The translations under genes and the position numbers were made by a program. The notes under the pieces were generated by a model. It worked only from the letters and a program-made list of their open reading frames with translations, was not told where the DNA came from and did not search any database. DNA of 64,000 bases from contig CANJXF010000006.1 in assembly GCA_947478865.1 (NCBI GenBank), positions 46,647 through 110,646 on the forward strand, in the 5' to 3' direction. The stretch comes from Verrucomicrobiales bacterium. Its GTDB lineage: Bacteria > Verrucomicrobiota > Verrucomicrobiia > Limisphaerales > CANJXF01. Every line of letters begins with the position of its first letter. Positions within the stretch are counted from its first letter, which is position 1. Shown in pieces: positions 53,640 to 62,465 of this stretch.

Positions 53640-54485
53640 ATGAAAACCCACAAAGCCACGCACCCAAACAGATCAGCCCGGATCGCAAGCGCGTTCACCC
53701 TAATTGAACTCCTGGTGGTCATTGCGATCATCGCAATCCTCGCCGGCCTGCTCCTTCCCGCGCTCTCAAAGGCCAAGGACAAAGCCAAAGCCGCCCAATG
53801 TTTGAGCAATCTCAAACAGATTGGAATTACCTTCACCATGTATGCGGATGACAACAAAGACCGCTTCTTTCACATTGGAGCCGGCACGACCGCGGACCCT
53901 GCACACATCCCGAATAGCGGCCAATGGACGGCGGGACCGCGCTCCGAAGTGCTTCTTTCACCGAGTGACGACGCTGCCTACTGGGCACTCGGTTATTTGA
54001 ACTATTTCGCCAAAAACAAAAAGGTGTTTCGTTGCCCTAGTTGTGTCCACCCCGATGAATGGCATGACGGCGGCTTGTATTATCCAACCGAATTCTGGCT
54101 GAACTCGACTTATGGAATGTATGGAGCATTAGTCGGCGACTCCAAGAACCCAATCAAGAAGACCACTTATTATAAAAATCCAGCCACGACGATTTTCTGC
54201 CAGGACGCCGCTGAGCAAAACATGGAGGGCTCCGGCGATAGTCTCAGCAATTTTACAGATTCTAATGGCCCCATCCTGACCCAGTGGATCGGCACGCCCG
54301 AACCCTACGGCGGCCTTTCGGGCTTGTACGGCGGCTACCACTTCGACCAGGAATGGTATCGCCATGGCAAAGGTTGCCAAACCATGTGGGTCGATGGACA
54401 TGCTTCACGAATCCGATCCACGGGATTAAACGTTGGTATCGACTACCGATATTACACGGGCGACGCAATCTTACGTCCGTATTAA
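53640..54485 (+). CDS. Pseudopilin-like protein (prepilin N-terminal domain, H-x9-DG), second copy
   Basis: A 281-residue protein of the same type as that at 3351. A basic leader precedes [20 protein letters not shown], with cleavage expected between Ala18 and Phe19 (Ala at -1 again). [24 protein letters not shown] is the usual alpha-helical hallmark, and the C-terminus has [12 protein letters not shown]. It heads a set of three plus-strand genes with a lipoprotein and a giant LamG/Ig protein, suggesting these are made and perhaps assembled together. Confidence 0.87.
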   Translation: MKTHKATHPNRSARIASAFTLIELLVVIAIIAILAGLLLPALSKAKDKAKAAQCLSNLKQIGITFTMYADDNKDRFFHIGAGTTADPAHIPNSGQWTAGPRSEVLLSPSDDAAYWALGYLNYFAKNKKVFRCPSCVHPDEWHDGGLYYPTEFWLNSTYGMYGALVGDSKNPIKKTTYYKNPATTIFCQDAAEQNMEGSGDSLSNFTDSNGPILTQWIGTPEPYGGLSGLYGGYHFDQEWYRHGKGCQTMWVDGHASRIRSTGLNVGIDYRYYTGDAILRPY

Positions 54486-54515
54486 TCCCGAAATCTTCAG
54501 CAATTCAAATTTATC

Positions 54516-54899
54516 ATGAAAATCCAATACCCCGTCTGTGTGGCACTCCTGTTAATCACTCTGTTGTCCCTCGGTTGTAACAAAGAAAGCGCCCCGCCCG
54601 CCCCGCTATCGGCTGAACAACTGCCCGCAGCCATGGAAAAAGCCTTCAGCACGGCCAAAGGCGACGCCAAGGAACTCGCAGCCCAAATTGTTTCCGCAAC
54701 GCAAGCCCAGGACTACTCCAAAGCATTCCTTGACTTACAAAAGCTCTCCGCCATTCCCGGGCTGAACAAGGAACAAGGCAGCGTGGTCAATCGAGCCATG
54801 TTGACCCTGAATGATCTCTTGAAAACCGCGGTGAGCAAAAACGATGAAAAAGCGGCGGTCTCTGCGGCCGCGCTCAAGCACTACCAGATGACCAAGTAA
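54516..54899 (+). CDS. Small lipoprotein
   Basis: A 127-residue protein with a signal peptide and lipobox LSLGC at about residue 21. The mature part is all-helical and Ala/Lys-rich (EQLPAAMEKAFSTAKGDAKELAAQIV). It begins 31 bases after the pseudopilin stop and is followed 60 bases later by the LamG/Ig gene. No family or function is recognised. Confidence 0.75.
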   Translation: MKIQYPVCVALLLITLLSLGCNKESAPPAPLSAEQLPAAMEKAFSTAKGDAKELAAQIVSATQAQDYSKAFLDLQKLSAIPGLNKEQGSVVNRAMLTLNDLLKTAVSKNDEKAAVSAAALKHYQMTK

Positions 54900-54958
54900 T
54901 TTTCCCGAAAACATAACCGAATCAGTCAAAAGAAAACCAAACCAGTATTAGTAAACCT

Positions 54959-57900
54959 ATGAGAATACCCAGACTCCTCGCCCTCGCCGTTATCGGCGCT
55001 GTGGCATTGTCCGCTCCAAAGCTCCGGGCCGCAGTTGGCCAGTGGGACTTTAACAGCAGTAACCTCACGGCCACGGTTGGCTCCACGCTCGCCGACATGA
55101 CCTACGTCGGCGCCACCGCCGCCTCCACCACGTTCGGAACGACCAACATCAATGGCACCAATGCCATCGTCATGGGATTCCCGGCCGCCACCAACGGTTT
55201 GGGCTATCGGATGCCAACACCGGCAGCAAACTTCGGTTCAACGGTCAACCAATACACCTACATCCTGGACGTTTTTTATCCCACAGCTTCTGACGGGAAG
55301 ATTCGTCCGCTGATCCAGACGGAGGACGGCACCCACTTGGGCTCCCAGCAATTCATCGTCATCGACAGCACCGGTGGCATCGGGCCTCGCAGCATCGGGC
55401 CGAGCGGAGTGAACGGACCCTACGTCGGCACGATCGCGCCTAATACCTGGTATCGCATCGCCATTTCTGTCACGGCGGGCGGAACCATCCGGGTTTACAC
55501 GAACGGCGTGGCCGTCGGCTCCTTCTCTGGCGGCGCCGCGGATGGCTTTTTCGCATTGGACCCCGGAACCAGCGCACTGGTGCTGGCGGATACGAGCACC
55601 AATGCAGCGGCCGCCGCCGGTTTCGTGAACAGCATTCAGATTCGTGATTCAGCCTTGAACGCCGGCCAAGTGGCTGCGCTCGGCTCCGCTTCTGCGTCCG
55701 GCATCCCGCTGGTAATCCCGCCCGTCCCATCCTTCATTGACTCCCGGACCCCGGACGTGGGCCAAACCGGCGTCTCGCAGGTTCCCGCAATTAACGTCGT
55801 GCTCAACCAGGGCGACACCGTCGTAAACAGCGGAACGATTCAGCTCAAGCTGGATGGAGCAGTGGTCGGCGCAACCGTCACCCCCAGCTCGCCGACCTAC
55901 ACCGTTACCTATACGGTGCCATCCCGGCTCGACCCGCTCTCCGTGCATACCTTAAGCTTGATCTATTCCGACAGCGTAGCGGGATTAAAAACCAATACCT
56001 GGACGTTCACCGTAAAAGATTATCAAGTAGTCACGCTCCCGGCGCCGTTCTACTTTGAGAACTTCGATTCTCTCACAGAAAACGCCACTCCCGGAGTGGC
56101 ACTGCCCGCCGGTTGGTCTGTGAGCAACCAAACCGCGCCCGGAACCGCTGGTTTCGACCTCAATGATCGTAATTCGGATTCCTACAAGGACTGGATTCTC
56201 GTCTCCAACAGCCGTTTTAACGGCTGGGATGGCAATCGCACTAATATACCGACGATCATCGTGAACGGAACGGAATTGACAACCCTGACGAGCGGCAATC
56301 TGCTCTGGGCTGAAGCCGACTCCCGCTGCGGCAGTTGCTATGGTCAATTCGCTGATTTGTTCACCGCCCCGATCTCGTGCGTCGGCAGGTCAAACGTCTT
56401 CGTCGCGTTCAAAAGCATTTACATGCAGAACCAGGACAACATGAATTTCATGGAATACACTGTGGACAATGGCGCGAACTGGCTTCCAGTGCTCTACATG
56501 TTCAACCAAACCCCGTTCCTTGACGCAGTCGCACCCACGCTTCCGGGAAATACGATCGCAACCACCTTCGGAACCGTTTCTCCGAGCCGCAATTGGACAC
56601 CGAATCCAGCACCAGATCCCGTCCATGCCACCAACTACGGCATCTACATCAGCGCTCCCATTAACAACAGTCTGATTCCCTATGTCAAAGGACGGATTGA
56701 CGATAGCGACACGGATGGCAAGCGGATCGAAATGGTTCGGCTGCCAGCAGCGGATGGACAGGCTAGCGTGCGTTTCCGCCTCAATGCCAACGGCACCTCG
56801 GCCTGGTTCTGGGGCATTGATGACTTCGGCCTTTACGAAATCAACACCCCGGTGATCACCGCCCAGCCCGCCAGCACCTCAGTCGCTGCCGCAACGGTAG
56901 GAACCCTTACGGTCACCGCCTCAAGCCCGTCCGCTCTCAGCTACCAATGGCAGCATGACGGAACCAACATCTCCAATGGCGGACACTACTCCGGGGTTAC
57001 CACCGCGACCTTGACCATTTCAAACGCGGATCCGAACGATGCCGGCGCTTACAAAGTGAAAGTGACCAACACCAGCGGTTTCGTATTCAGCAGCCTGGCC
57101 ACGGTGACCGTAGTTACCGTTCCTATCGTCACGACCCAACCGGTTTCCAAGGTCGTCAGTGAAGGATATTCCGCCTCATTCAGTGTGGCAGGATTTGGCG
57201 GATTGCCGCTTACCTACACCTGGTATAAGGGAGCATCCATTGTGGGGTCAGGCACCAGCTTGAGCTTCCCCAGCACAAGCACATCTGACTCGGCTAATTA
57301 CACCGCCGTTATTGCCAACAGCTATGGTTCGGTGACGAGCAAAGTTGCCCGTCTGAGCGTATCGGCTGGCGGCGTTGGCGTTACCAACAACCTGGTCGTC
57401 CATCTGAAGTTTGACGGAGACGCTTTAGATTCATCGGGTCATGGAAACAACGGCACGCCAGTCGGTTCACCCACGTTTGCCGCTCTCGGCAAAATCGGCA
57501 ATGCGCTGACCTATGCGAACACAGGAGGCTCGGTCAACCCCAATTATGTCACCTTGGGTTACCCGGCGGACTTGAAGTTCGGGAACACGGTGGACTTCTC
57601 TGTCTCGTTCTGGACAAAGTATATTGATCAGACCAGCGACCCGGTGTTCATCTCCAATAGCGATTGGGACAGCAGCTCGAACATTGGCTGGGGTATCTTC
57701 ATGCAAGATGGCGGCAATATCCGCGTGAAACTCACCGGCACACCTCGCGGCAGCGGCAACCGGACAGATACCTCCTCCACGCCAAACCTTCGCGACAACA
57801 CATGGCACCATGTGCTGGTAACCTACCAACAGGGCGGCGTCATGAACACAATGATTGATGGAAGCCTCATCAGTTCACTGGTGAACATTTCAACCGGATC

Positions 57901-58315
57901 AGTTGACACAGACAATAGTTCCCTCGGAGGCTCGGATGTCGGACCTCACGTGGTGAACATCGGTCAGGACGGTGCTGGAGATTACAGTGCTGGTGTGCTC
58001 ACCAACGCAATGATGGACGACCTCGGCATCTGGCGGCGCGCCGTCAGCCCGCAGGAAGCATTGGCCATCTACAATGCCGGACAAGCGGGCCAGAGCCTTT
58101 CGCTCGTCGTCGCTCCGGCGCTGTTGAGCACCCTCAGCGTCTCGTTCACGGGCAACAACGTGAACTTCACCTGGGCAGGCGGAACCGGCATTCGCTTGCA
58201 GAAATCCAGCCCATTGGGCGGAATATGGTCGGATATCGGGAGCACCCTGGGCAACAGCAGCCACAGCGAAGCGATGACGGGCGCGCCGACGTTCTATCGG
58301 CTCTATAAACCCTAA
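54959..58315 (+). CDS. Giant secreted LamG/Ig-like surface protein
   Basis: A 1118-residue protein with a signal peptide (LLALAVIGAVALSAPKLRA). In order it has a LamG-like jelly-roll (VGQWDFNSSNLTATVGS), an Ig-like segment (VPSFIDSRTPDVGQTGVSQVPAINV), a large beta-sandwich (FYFENFDSLTENATPGVALPAGW), two Ig-like repeats from about residues 629 and 720 (SYQWQHDGTNIS, YTWYKGASIV), and a concanavalin/LamG-type domain near 811-1040 (VVHLKFDGDALDSSGHGNNG). The tail (LSVSFTGNNVNFTW...FYRLYKP) is of the shared type. Probably a secreted glycan-binding or adhesive protein. A strong terminator follows. Confidence 0.85.
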   Translation: MRIPRLLALAVIGAVALSAPKLRAAVGQWDFNSSNLTATVGSTLADMTYVGATAASTTFGTTNINGTNAIVMGFPAATNGLGYRMPTPAANFGSTVNQYTYILDVFYPTASDGKIRPLIQTEDGTHLGSQQFIVIDSTGGIGPRSIGPSGVNGPYVGTIAPNTWYRIAISVTAGGTIRVYTNGVAVGSFSGGAADGFFALDPGTSALVLADTSTNAAAAAGFVNSIQIRDSALNAGQVAALGSASASGIPLVIPPVPSFIDSRTPDVGQTGVSQVPAINVVLNQGDTVVNSGTIQLKLDGAVVGATVTPSSPTYTVTYTVPSRLDPLSVHTLSLIYSDSVAGLKTNTWTFTVKDYQVVTLPAPFYFENFDSLTENATPGVALPAGWSVSNQTAPGTAGFDLNDRNSDSYKDWILVSNSRFNGWDGNRTNIPTIIVNGTELTTLTSGNLLWAEADSRCGSCYGQFADLFTAPISCVGRSNVFVAFKSIYMQNQDNMNFMEYTVDNGANWLPVLYMFNQTPFLDAVAPTLPGNTIATTFGTVSPSRNWTPNPAPDPVHATNYGIYISAPINNSLIPYVKGRIDDSDTDGKRIEMVRLPAADGQASVRFRLNANGTSAWFWGIDDFGLYEINTPVITAQPASTSVAAATVGTLTVTASSPSALSYQWQHDGTNISNGGHYSGVTTATLTISNADPNDAGAYKVKVTNTSGFVFSSLATVTVVTVPIVTTQPVSKVVSEGYSASFSVAGFGGLPLTYTWYKGASIVGSGTSLSFPSTSTSDSANYTAVIANSYGSVTSKVARLSVSAGGVGVTNNLVVHLKFDGDALDSSGHGNNGTPVGSPTFAALGKIGNALTYANTGGSVNPNYVTLGYPADLKFGNTVDFSVSFWTKYIDQTSDPVFISNSDWDSSSNIGWGIFMQDGGNIRVKLTGTPRGSGNRTDTSSTPNLRDNTWHHVLVTYQQGGVMNTMIDGSLISSLVNISTGSVDTDNSSLGGSDVGPHVVNIGQDGAGDYSAGVLTNAMMDDLGIWRRAVSPQEALAIYNAGQAGQSLSLVVAPALLSTLSVSFTGNNVNFTWAGGTGIRLQKSSPLGGIWSDIGSTLGNSSHSEAMTGAPTFYRLYKP

Positions 58316-58333
58316 TCGCAGTTAAGATTCATA

Positions 58334-58368
58334 GGGTCCGGTTGCGCAAGCAGCCGGACCCTTTTTTT
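58334..58368 (+). terminator. Rho-independent terminator of the LamG/Ig gene
   Basis: GGGTCCGGTTGC pairs with GCAGCCGGACCC (one G-T wobble) around a GCAA tetraloop and is followed at once by seven T residues. It lies 19 bases after the stop. It separates the surface-protein genes from the phosphonate cluster. Confidence 0.92.
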
Positions 58369-58503
58369 GGGGAAAATTTAGCCGGATTTCCGCTTGAAGG
58401 TTTCCCATATCTCCTTTTGTATATCGGGGTGACGAAAGTAGAGTTTACTCCCCGGAATAATTTCTCGCTTCGGCTCACCGACCACCCAGAAAACTAATTC
58501 CCA

Positions 58504-59622
58504 ATGAGAATCACAATTGTTGGCGCAGGCATTTTCGGATTAGGACACGCTTGGGCTGCGGCCCGGCACGGACATCAGGTGACCGTGCTGGAAAGGACGG
58601 CGCGGGCGGAAGGCGCTTCCATTCGCAATTTCGGCATGGTCTGGCCCATCGGCCAACCGCCCGGAGAAAAACTGGCGATTGCCATGCGCTCACGCGAGCT
58701 GTGGCTGGAATTCATTGCCGGCTCAGGCATTTACCACACCTCGACGGGTTCCGTCCACCTGGTCACGCAGCCGGATGAAATGGCGGTGCTGGAAGAATTT
58801 GCCTCCCAGGCCCGTGAGCTTGGGTATTGCGGCCGGATGCTGACGCGCAAGGAAGCAGCGGAGTCCACCCCGGCGGCTCAAGCAGATAAAGTCTGCGGGG
58901 GATTTTTCAGCCCGACGGAGGTGGGAGTCGATCCGCCAAATGCGCTGCAAGGGTTGGCGAACTGGTTGTCCGAAACCCAGGGAGTCACGATCAAATGGAA
59001 ACAGACGGTGGTGGAGGTGGGCGATGGCTGGGCACGCACGGCAGACCGGACAAGGATCGAATCCGACCTCGTCATCATCTGCGGCGGACAGGACCTGGAA
59101 ACTCTCCTTCCAGAGGTTTACGTCAATTCAGGCATCCGGCGTTGCAAGCTGCAGATGCTTTCCACCCAGCCCCAGCCGGGCGGATGGAAACTTGGACCGA
59201 TGGTCGCAAGCGGCCTGACGCTGCGGCATTACGAGGCATTTGCGAGATGCCCCTCCTTGCCGGCACTTCGGGCACGGGTCACCCAGGAAGCTCCCGAACT
59301 CGATCGTTTCGGGATCCATGTCATGGCCGCGCAACATGCCACCGGCGAGCTGATTCTGGGAGATTCCCATGAGTACGACGACGCGATTTCACCTTTCGAA
59401 CGCGAAGAGATCGAAGCCCTCATTCTCCGCGAGCTGCAAAAATTCCTCACCTTTCCGGACTGGTCCATCTCGCGCCGCTGGCAAGGGATTTACGCCAAAC
59501 ATCCAACCCAGATGCAGTTTGAGGCCCACCCGATGCCGAAGGTTTACGTGTTTACCGCGCCAGGCGGTTCTGGCATGACCATGAGCTTCGGCCTGGCGGA
59601 TAAATTCTGGAATTCACTTTGA
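58504..59622 (+). CDS. FAD-dependent aminophosphonate oxidoreductase-like (TIGR03364/HpnW/PbfC-like)
   Basis: A 372-residue DAO-family flavoenzyme. ITIVGAGIFGLGHAWAAARHGHQVTVLER is the FAD-binding Rossmann motif, and VFTAPGGSGMTMSFGLAD closes the flavin site. Family members occur beside phosphonate genes and oxidise aminophosphonates, including N-methyl 2-aminoethylphosphonate to phosphonoacetaldehyde. It is the first gene of the cluster with phnA, phnY and a PbfA-like gene. The following gap of 166 bases before phnA holds no gene. Substrate assignment rests on context. Confidence 0.85.
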   Translation: MRITIVGAGIFGLGHAWAAARHGHQVTVLERTARAEGASIRNFGMVWPIGQPPGEKLAIAMRSRELWLEFIAGSGIYHTSTGSVHLVTQPDEMAVLEEFASQARELGYCGRMLTRKEAAESTPAAQADKVCGGFFSPTEVGVDPPNALQGLANWLSETQGVTIKWKQTVVEVGDGWARTADRTRIESDLVIICGGQDLETLLPEVYVNSGIRRCKLQMLSTQPQPGGWKLGPMVASGLTLRHYEAFARCPSLPALRARVTQEAPELDRFGIHVMAAQHATGELILGDSHEYDDAISPFEREEIEALILRELQKFLTFPDWSISRRWQGIYAKHPTQMQFEAHPMPKVYVFTAPGGSGMTMSFGLADKFWNSL

Positions 59623-59788
59623 ACCAGCAATCTTGGGCTGCCCGCAATAAAAACCCACCTGGCATCAAAGTTAGTTGCGCAATTTGTTGCATTCAAAAAC
59701 AATGGCGCCGATGAACGCGGTCACGCAGCAACGTATCAATAAATTTTCATCCGATTTCAACCAACCCGTCGCGAGTCCACTCTCCTAA

Positions 59789-61036
59789 ATGAAACCCGTT
59801 TTTTCCCAGCAGCCTTTCACGGTCAATGACCGGACCTACACCCCTCCGGCCCGGCCTGTGGTTGGCATTTGCCTGGATGGATCCGCCGACGAATACTTTG
59901 ACGCCGCCCTTGCCCGGGGCTTGATGCCTAACCTGCAAAAAATGGCCGTGAACGGATTCCGCGGCCTGGTTCGCGGCGCGTTGCCTTCCTTTACCAACGT
60001 GAATAACTCGTCCCTCATCACGGGCGTTCCGCCTTCCGTGCACGGGATCAGCGGGAATTTCTTTTACGACACCGCTACCGGCAAGGAAGTGATGATGAAT
60101 TCGGCCAAATATCTCCGGGCCGACAACATCTCCAGCGCGGCGGCTCTGGCGGGGCGACGGGTGGCGGTAATTACCGCCAAGGACAAGTTGCGGGAAATCC
60201 TCGGGCACGGCTTGAAAGGCATCGCTTTCTCGGCGGAAAAGGCGGCCGAAGCCAAGCAGGAAACGCATGGCATTGAAGGCGTGGAGAGCCTCGTCGGCCG
60301 GCCCGCTCCCGCCATCTACAGCGCCGAGATCAGCCTCTATGTTTTTCAAGCCGGCGTGGCCTTGCTGCGGAATAACGCGGCCGATTTCCTCTACCTCTCG
60401 ACGACCGATTACATGCAGCATGCCTATGCACCCGACCAGCCGGAGTCGCTGGCTTTCTACCATCAAATCGATCACGAGCTAGGCAACTTGTTGAACCTCG
60501 GCGCGATTGTCGCCCTGACCGCCGACCACGGAATGAACGCCAAGCAAAAGGCGAACGGCGAACCCAATGTCATTTATCTGGAAACCATGCTGGAAAAACA
60601 ATTTGGCGCCGGGTTCCGAGTCATTCTGCCGATCACCGATCCGTATGTCGCGCACCACGGCGCTTTGGGCTCCTTTGCCTGCGTCCATGACGGAGCCGGC
60701 CAACAGCGCGAAGAGGTAGGCCGATGGTTGGCCCAGCAGCCTGGAATAACCGAGGTTTACAATCGTGCCGACGCGGCTCGCCGCCTGGAGCTGCCAGCGG
60801 ATCGCATCGGCGATTGGGTGGTTCTCTCCGGGCGCGATGTCGTGATTGGACGAACGCCCGCCTACCACGACTTGACGGTGCTGCATGGCGGGCTCCGCTC
60901 GCATGGCGGCCGTTACGAAGAAATGGTGCCGCTCATCATTTCGCATCCGCTGAAGGACACCTATAAAGCCAAGGCTTCGGGCGATCCGCGCAATTTCGAC
61001 CTGTTCGACTTTTTAATGAATGGAACCACCGCGTGA
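59789..61036 (+). CDS. phnA: Phosphonoacetate hydrolase
   Basis: A 415-residue zinc enzyme of the alkaline phosphatase superfamily. VGICLDGSADEYFD gives the first metal Asp, and PSFTNVNNSSLITG the nucleophile Thr. LYLSTTDYMQHAY and ALTADHGMNAK supply the remaining Asp/His ligands, and HGGLRSHGG the last His. It hydrolyses the C-P bond of phosphonoacetate to acetate and phosphate in the cytosol. Its stop overlaps the phnY start as GTGA, and no signal peptide is present. Confidence 0.93.
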   Translation: MKPVFSQQPFTVNDRTYTPPARPVVGICLDGSADEYFDAALARGLMPNLQKMAVNGFRGLVRGALPSFTNVNNSSLITGVPPSVHGISGNFFYDTATGKEVMMNSAKYLRADNISSAAALAGRRVAVITAKDKLREILGHGLKGIAFSAEKAAEAKQETHGIEGVESLVGRPAPAIYSAEISLYVFQAGVALLRNNAADFLYLSTTDYMQHAYAPDQPESLAFYHQIDHELGNLLNLGAIVALTADHGMNAKQKANGEPNVIYLETMLEKQFGAGFRVILPITDPYVAHHGALGSFACVHDGAGQQREEVGRWLAQQPGITEVYNRADAARRLELPADRIGDWVVLSGRDVVIGRTPAYHDLTVLHGGLRSHGGRYEEMVPLIISHPLKDTYKAKASGDPRNFDLFDFLMNGTTA

Positions 61037-62463
61037 ACTTGCCATCCGAACCGCTTCATCTTCCGTGTTACGTCGCCGGAAAAAAAATTAATTCCAGCCG
61101 CTTCCTCACCGTCCGGAGCCCTTACGACGGGCGAGAAGTGGGACGAGTCGCGATGGCCAGCGCCGAAGACACGGCACAAGCCATCTCCTCAACTCGCGCC
61201 GAGCCGGAGCTGACCCGATTCCAACGCTCCGAGATTCTTGATCGCACCCGGCAACTTCTGGATCAGCGAAGCGAAGCCTTCGCGCAGCTCATCACCGCAG
61301 AATCCGGGCTTTGCGTGCGCGAAACTCGATACGAAGTGAAACGAGCTTCCGATGTTTTGCGCTTCGCGGCCATGGAAGCCTTGCGGGATGATGGCCAGAT
61401 TTTCTCATGCGACATTTCGCCGAACGGAAAAGCGCGCAAAATTTTCACCCAGCGCGAGCCGCTCTCGTTGATTGTCGCCATTACGCCGTTCAATCATCCG
61501 CTGAATCAGGTCGCGCACAAACTGGCTCCGGCCATTGCCACCGGTTCTCCTGTCATCCTCAAGCCGTCCGAGAAAACGCCGCTCACCGCCCTGAAATTTG
61601 CCGAGCTGCTATTCGAAGCCGGCCTGCCCGCGTCCATGCTCAGCGTCCTGCTCGGGGCCACCGACGAAGTCGCCATCCCACTTGCGAAAGATCCTCGCGT
61701 GGAGCTGGTCACGTTCACCGGCAGCGTGGCCGTCGGAAAACTTTTAGCCGTCACAGCGGGCTACAAACGCCTGGTCCTTGAACTCGGCGGAAACGATCCG
61801 TTAATTGTTTTGGAAGACGCCGATCTGGAACTGGCCGTGCGATTGGCCGCCGAAGGTTCCTTCCGCAACTCCGGACAACGTTGCACCGCCGTGAAGCGGA
61901 TTCTGGTGCAGGAATCCATTCGCGCCGAGTTCACTGAAAGGTTGGTTCAGCTGACGCAGACCTACAAATGCGGCAACCCGGCGGATCCGGAAACCTACGT
62001 TGGAACTGTGATTGATGAGCCCTCGGCCATTCACCTCGAGAATCTGGTCAAGAAAGCAGTCGCATCCGGTGCCAAGGTTTTGTGCGGAGGCGAACGCCGA
62101 GGCGCCCTCCTCGCGCCAACTGTCATTTCTGAAGTCCCGCGCGATTCCGAAATGGTGGTCTGCGAATCCTTCGGTCCTTTGGCTCCAGTGATGGGCGTCG
62201 CCGATCTGGATGACGCGATCGCGCTGGCAAACTCGACGGCTTACGGACTCTCGGCCGGGGTGGTGACCAATAATTTGGCGCTCGCAACGAAGGCGATTAA
62301 GAAACTTCGCGTCGGCACCGTGAACATCAACGAGGTTCCCGGTTATCGAATTGAAAATTCGCCCTTTGGCGGTGTGAAAGACTCAGGCCTCGGTGCCAAG
62401 GAAGGGGTCATCGAAGCGATGAAATTAATGAGCACCATCAAAACGTTTTCGTTGCCCTGGTAA
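61033..62463 (+). CDS. phnY: Phosphonoacetaldehyde dehydrogenase
   Basis: A 476-residue aldehyde dehydrogenase starting at GTG 61033, which overlaps the phnA stop as GTGA, indicating translational coupling. The fold signatures are ITPFNHPLNQVAHKLAPAIATG (cofactor site), ELGGNDPLIVL with the general-base Glu, and FRNSGQRCTAVKRI with catalytic Cys284. It oxidises phosphonoacetaldehyde to phosphonoacetate with NAD, feeding PhnA. The PbfA-like gene follows 2 bases after its stop. Confidence 0.92.
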   Translation: MNLPSEPLHLPCYVAGKKINSSRFLTVRSPYDGREVGRVAMASAEDTAQAISSTRAEPELTRFQRSEILDRTRQLLDQRSEAFAQLITAESGLCVRETRYEVKRASDVLRFAAMEALRDDGQIFSCDISPNGKARKIFTQREPLSLIVAITPFNHPLNQVAHKLAPAIATGSPVILKPSEKTPLTALKFAELLFEAGLPASMLSVLLGATDEVAIPLAKDPRVELVTFTGSVAVGKLLAVTAGYKRLVLELGGNDPLIVLEDADLELAVRLAAEGSFRNSGQRCTAVKRILVQESIRAEFTERLVQLTQTYKCGNPADPETYVGTVIDEPSAIHLENLVKKAVASGAKVLCGGERRGALLAPTVISEVPRDSEMVVCESFGPLAPVMGVADLDDAIALANSTAYGLSAGVVTNNLALATKAIKKLRVGTVNINEVPGYRIENSPFGGVKDSGLGAKEGVIEAMKLMSTIKTFSLPW

Positions 62464-62465
62464 AA

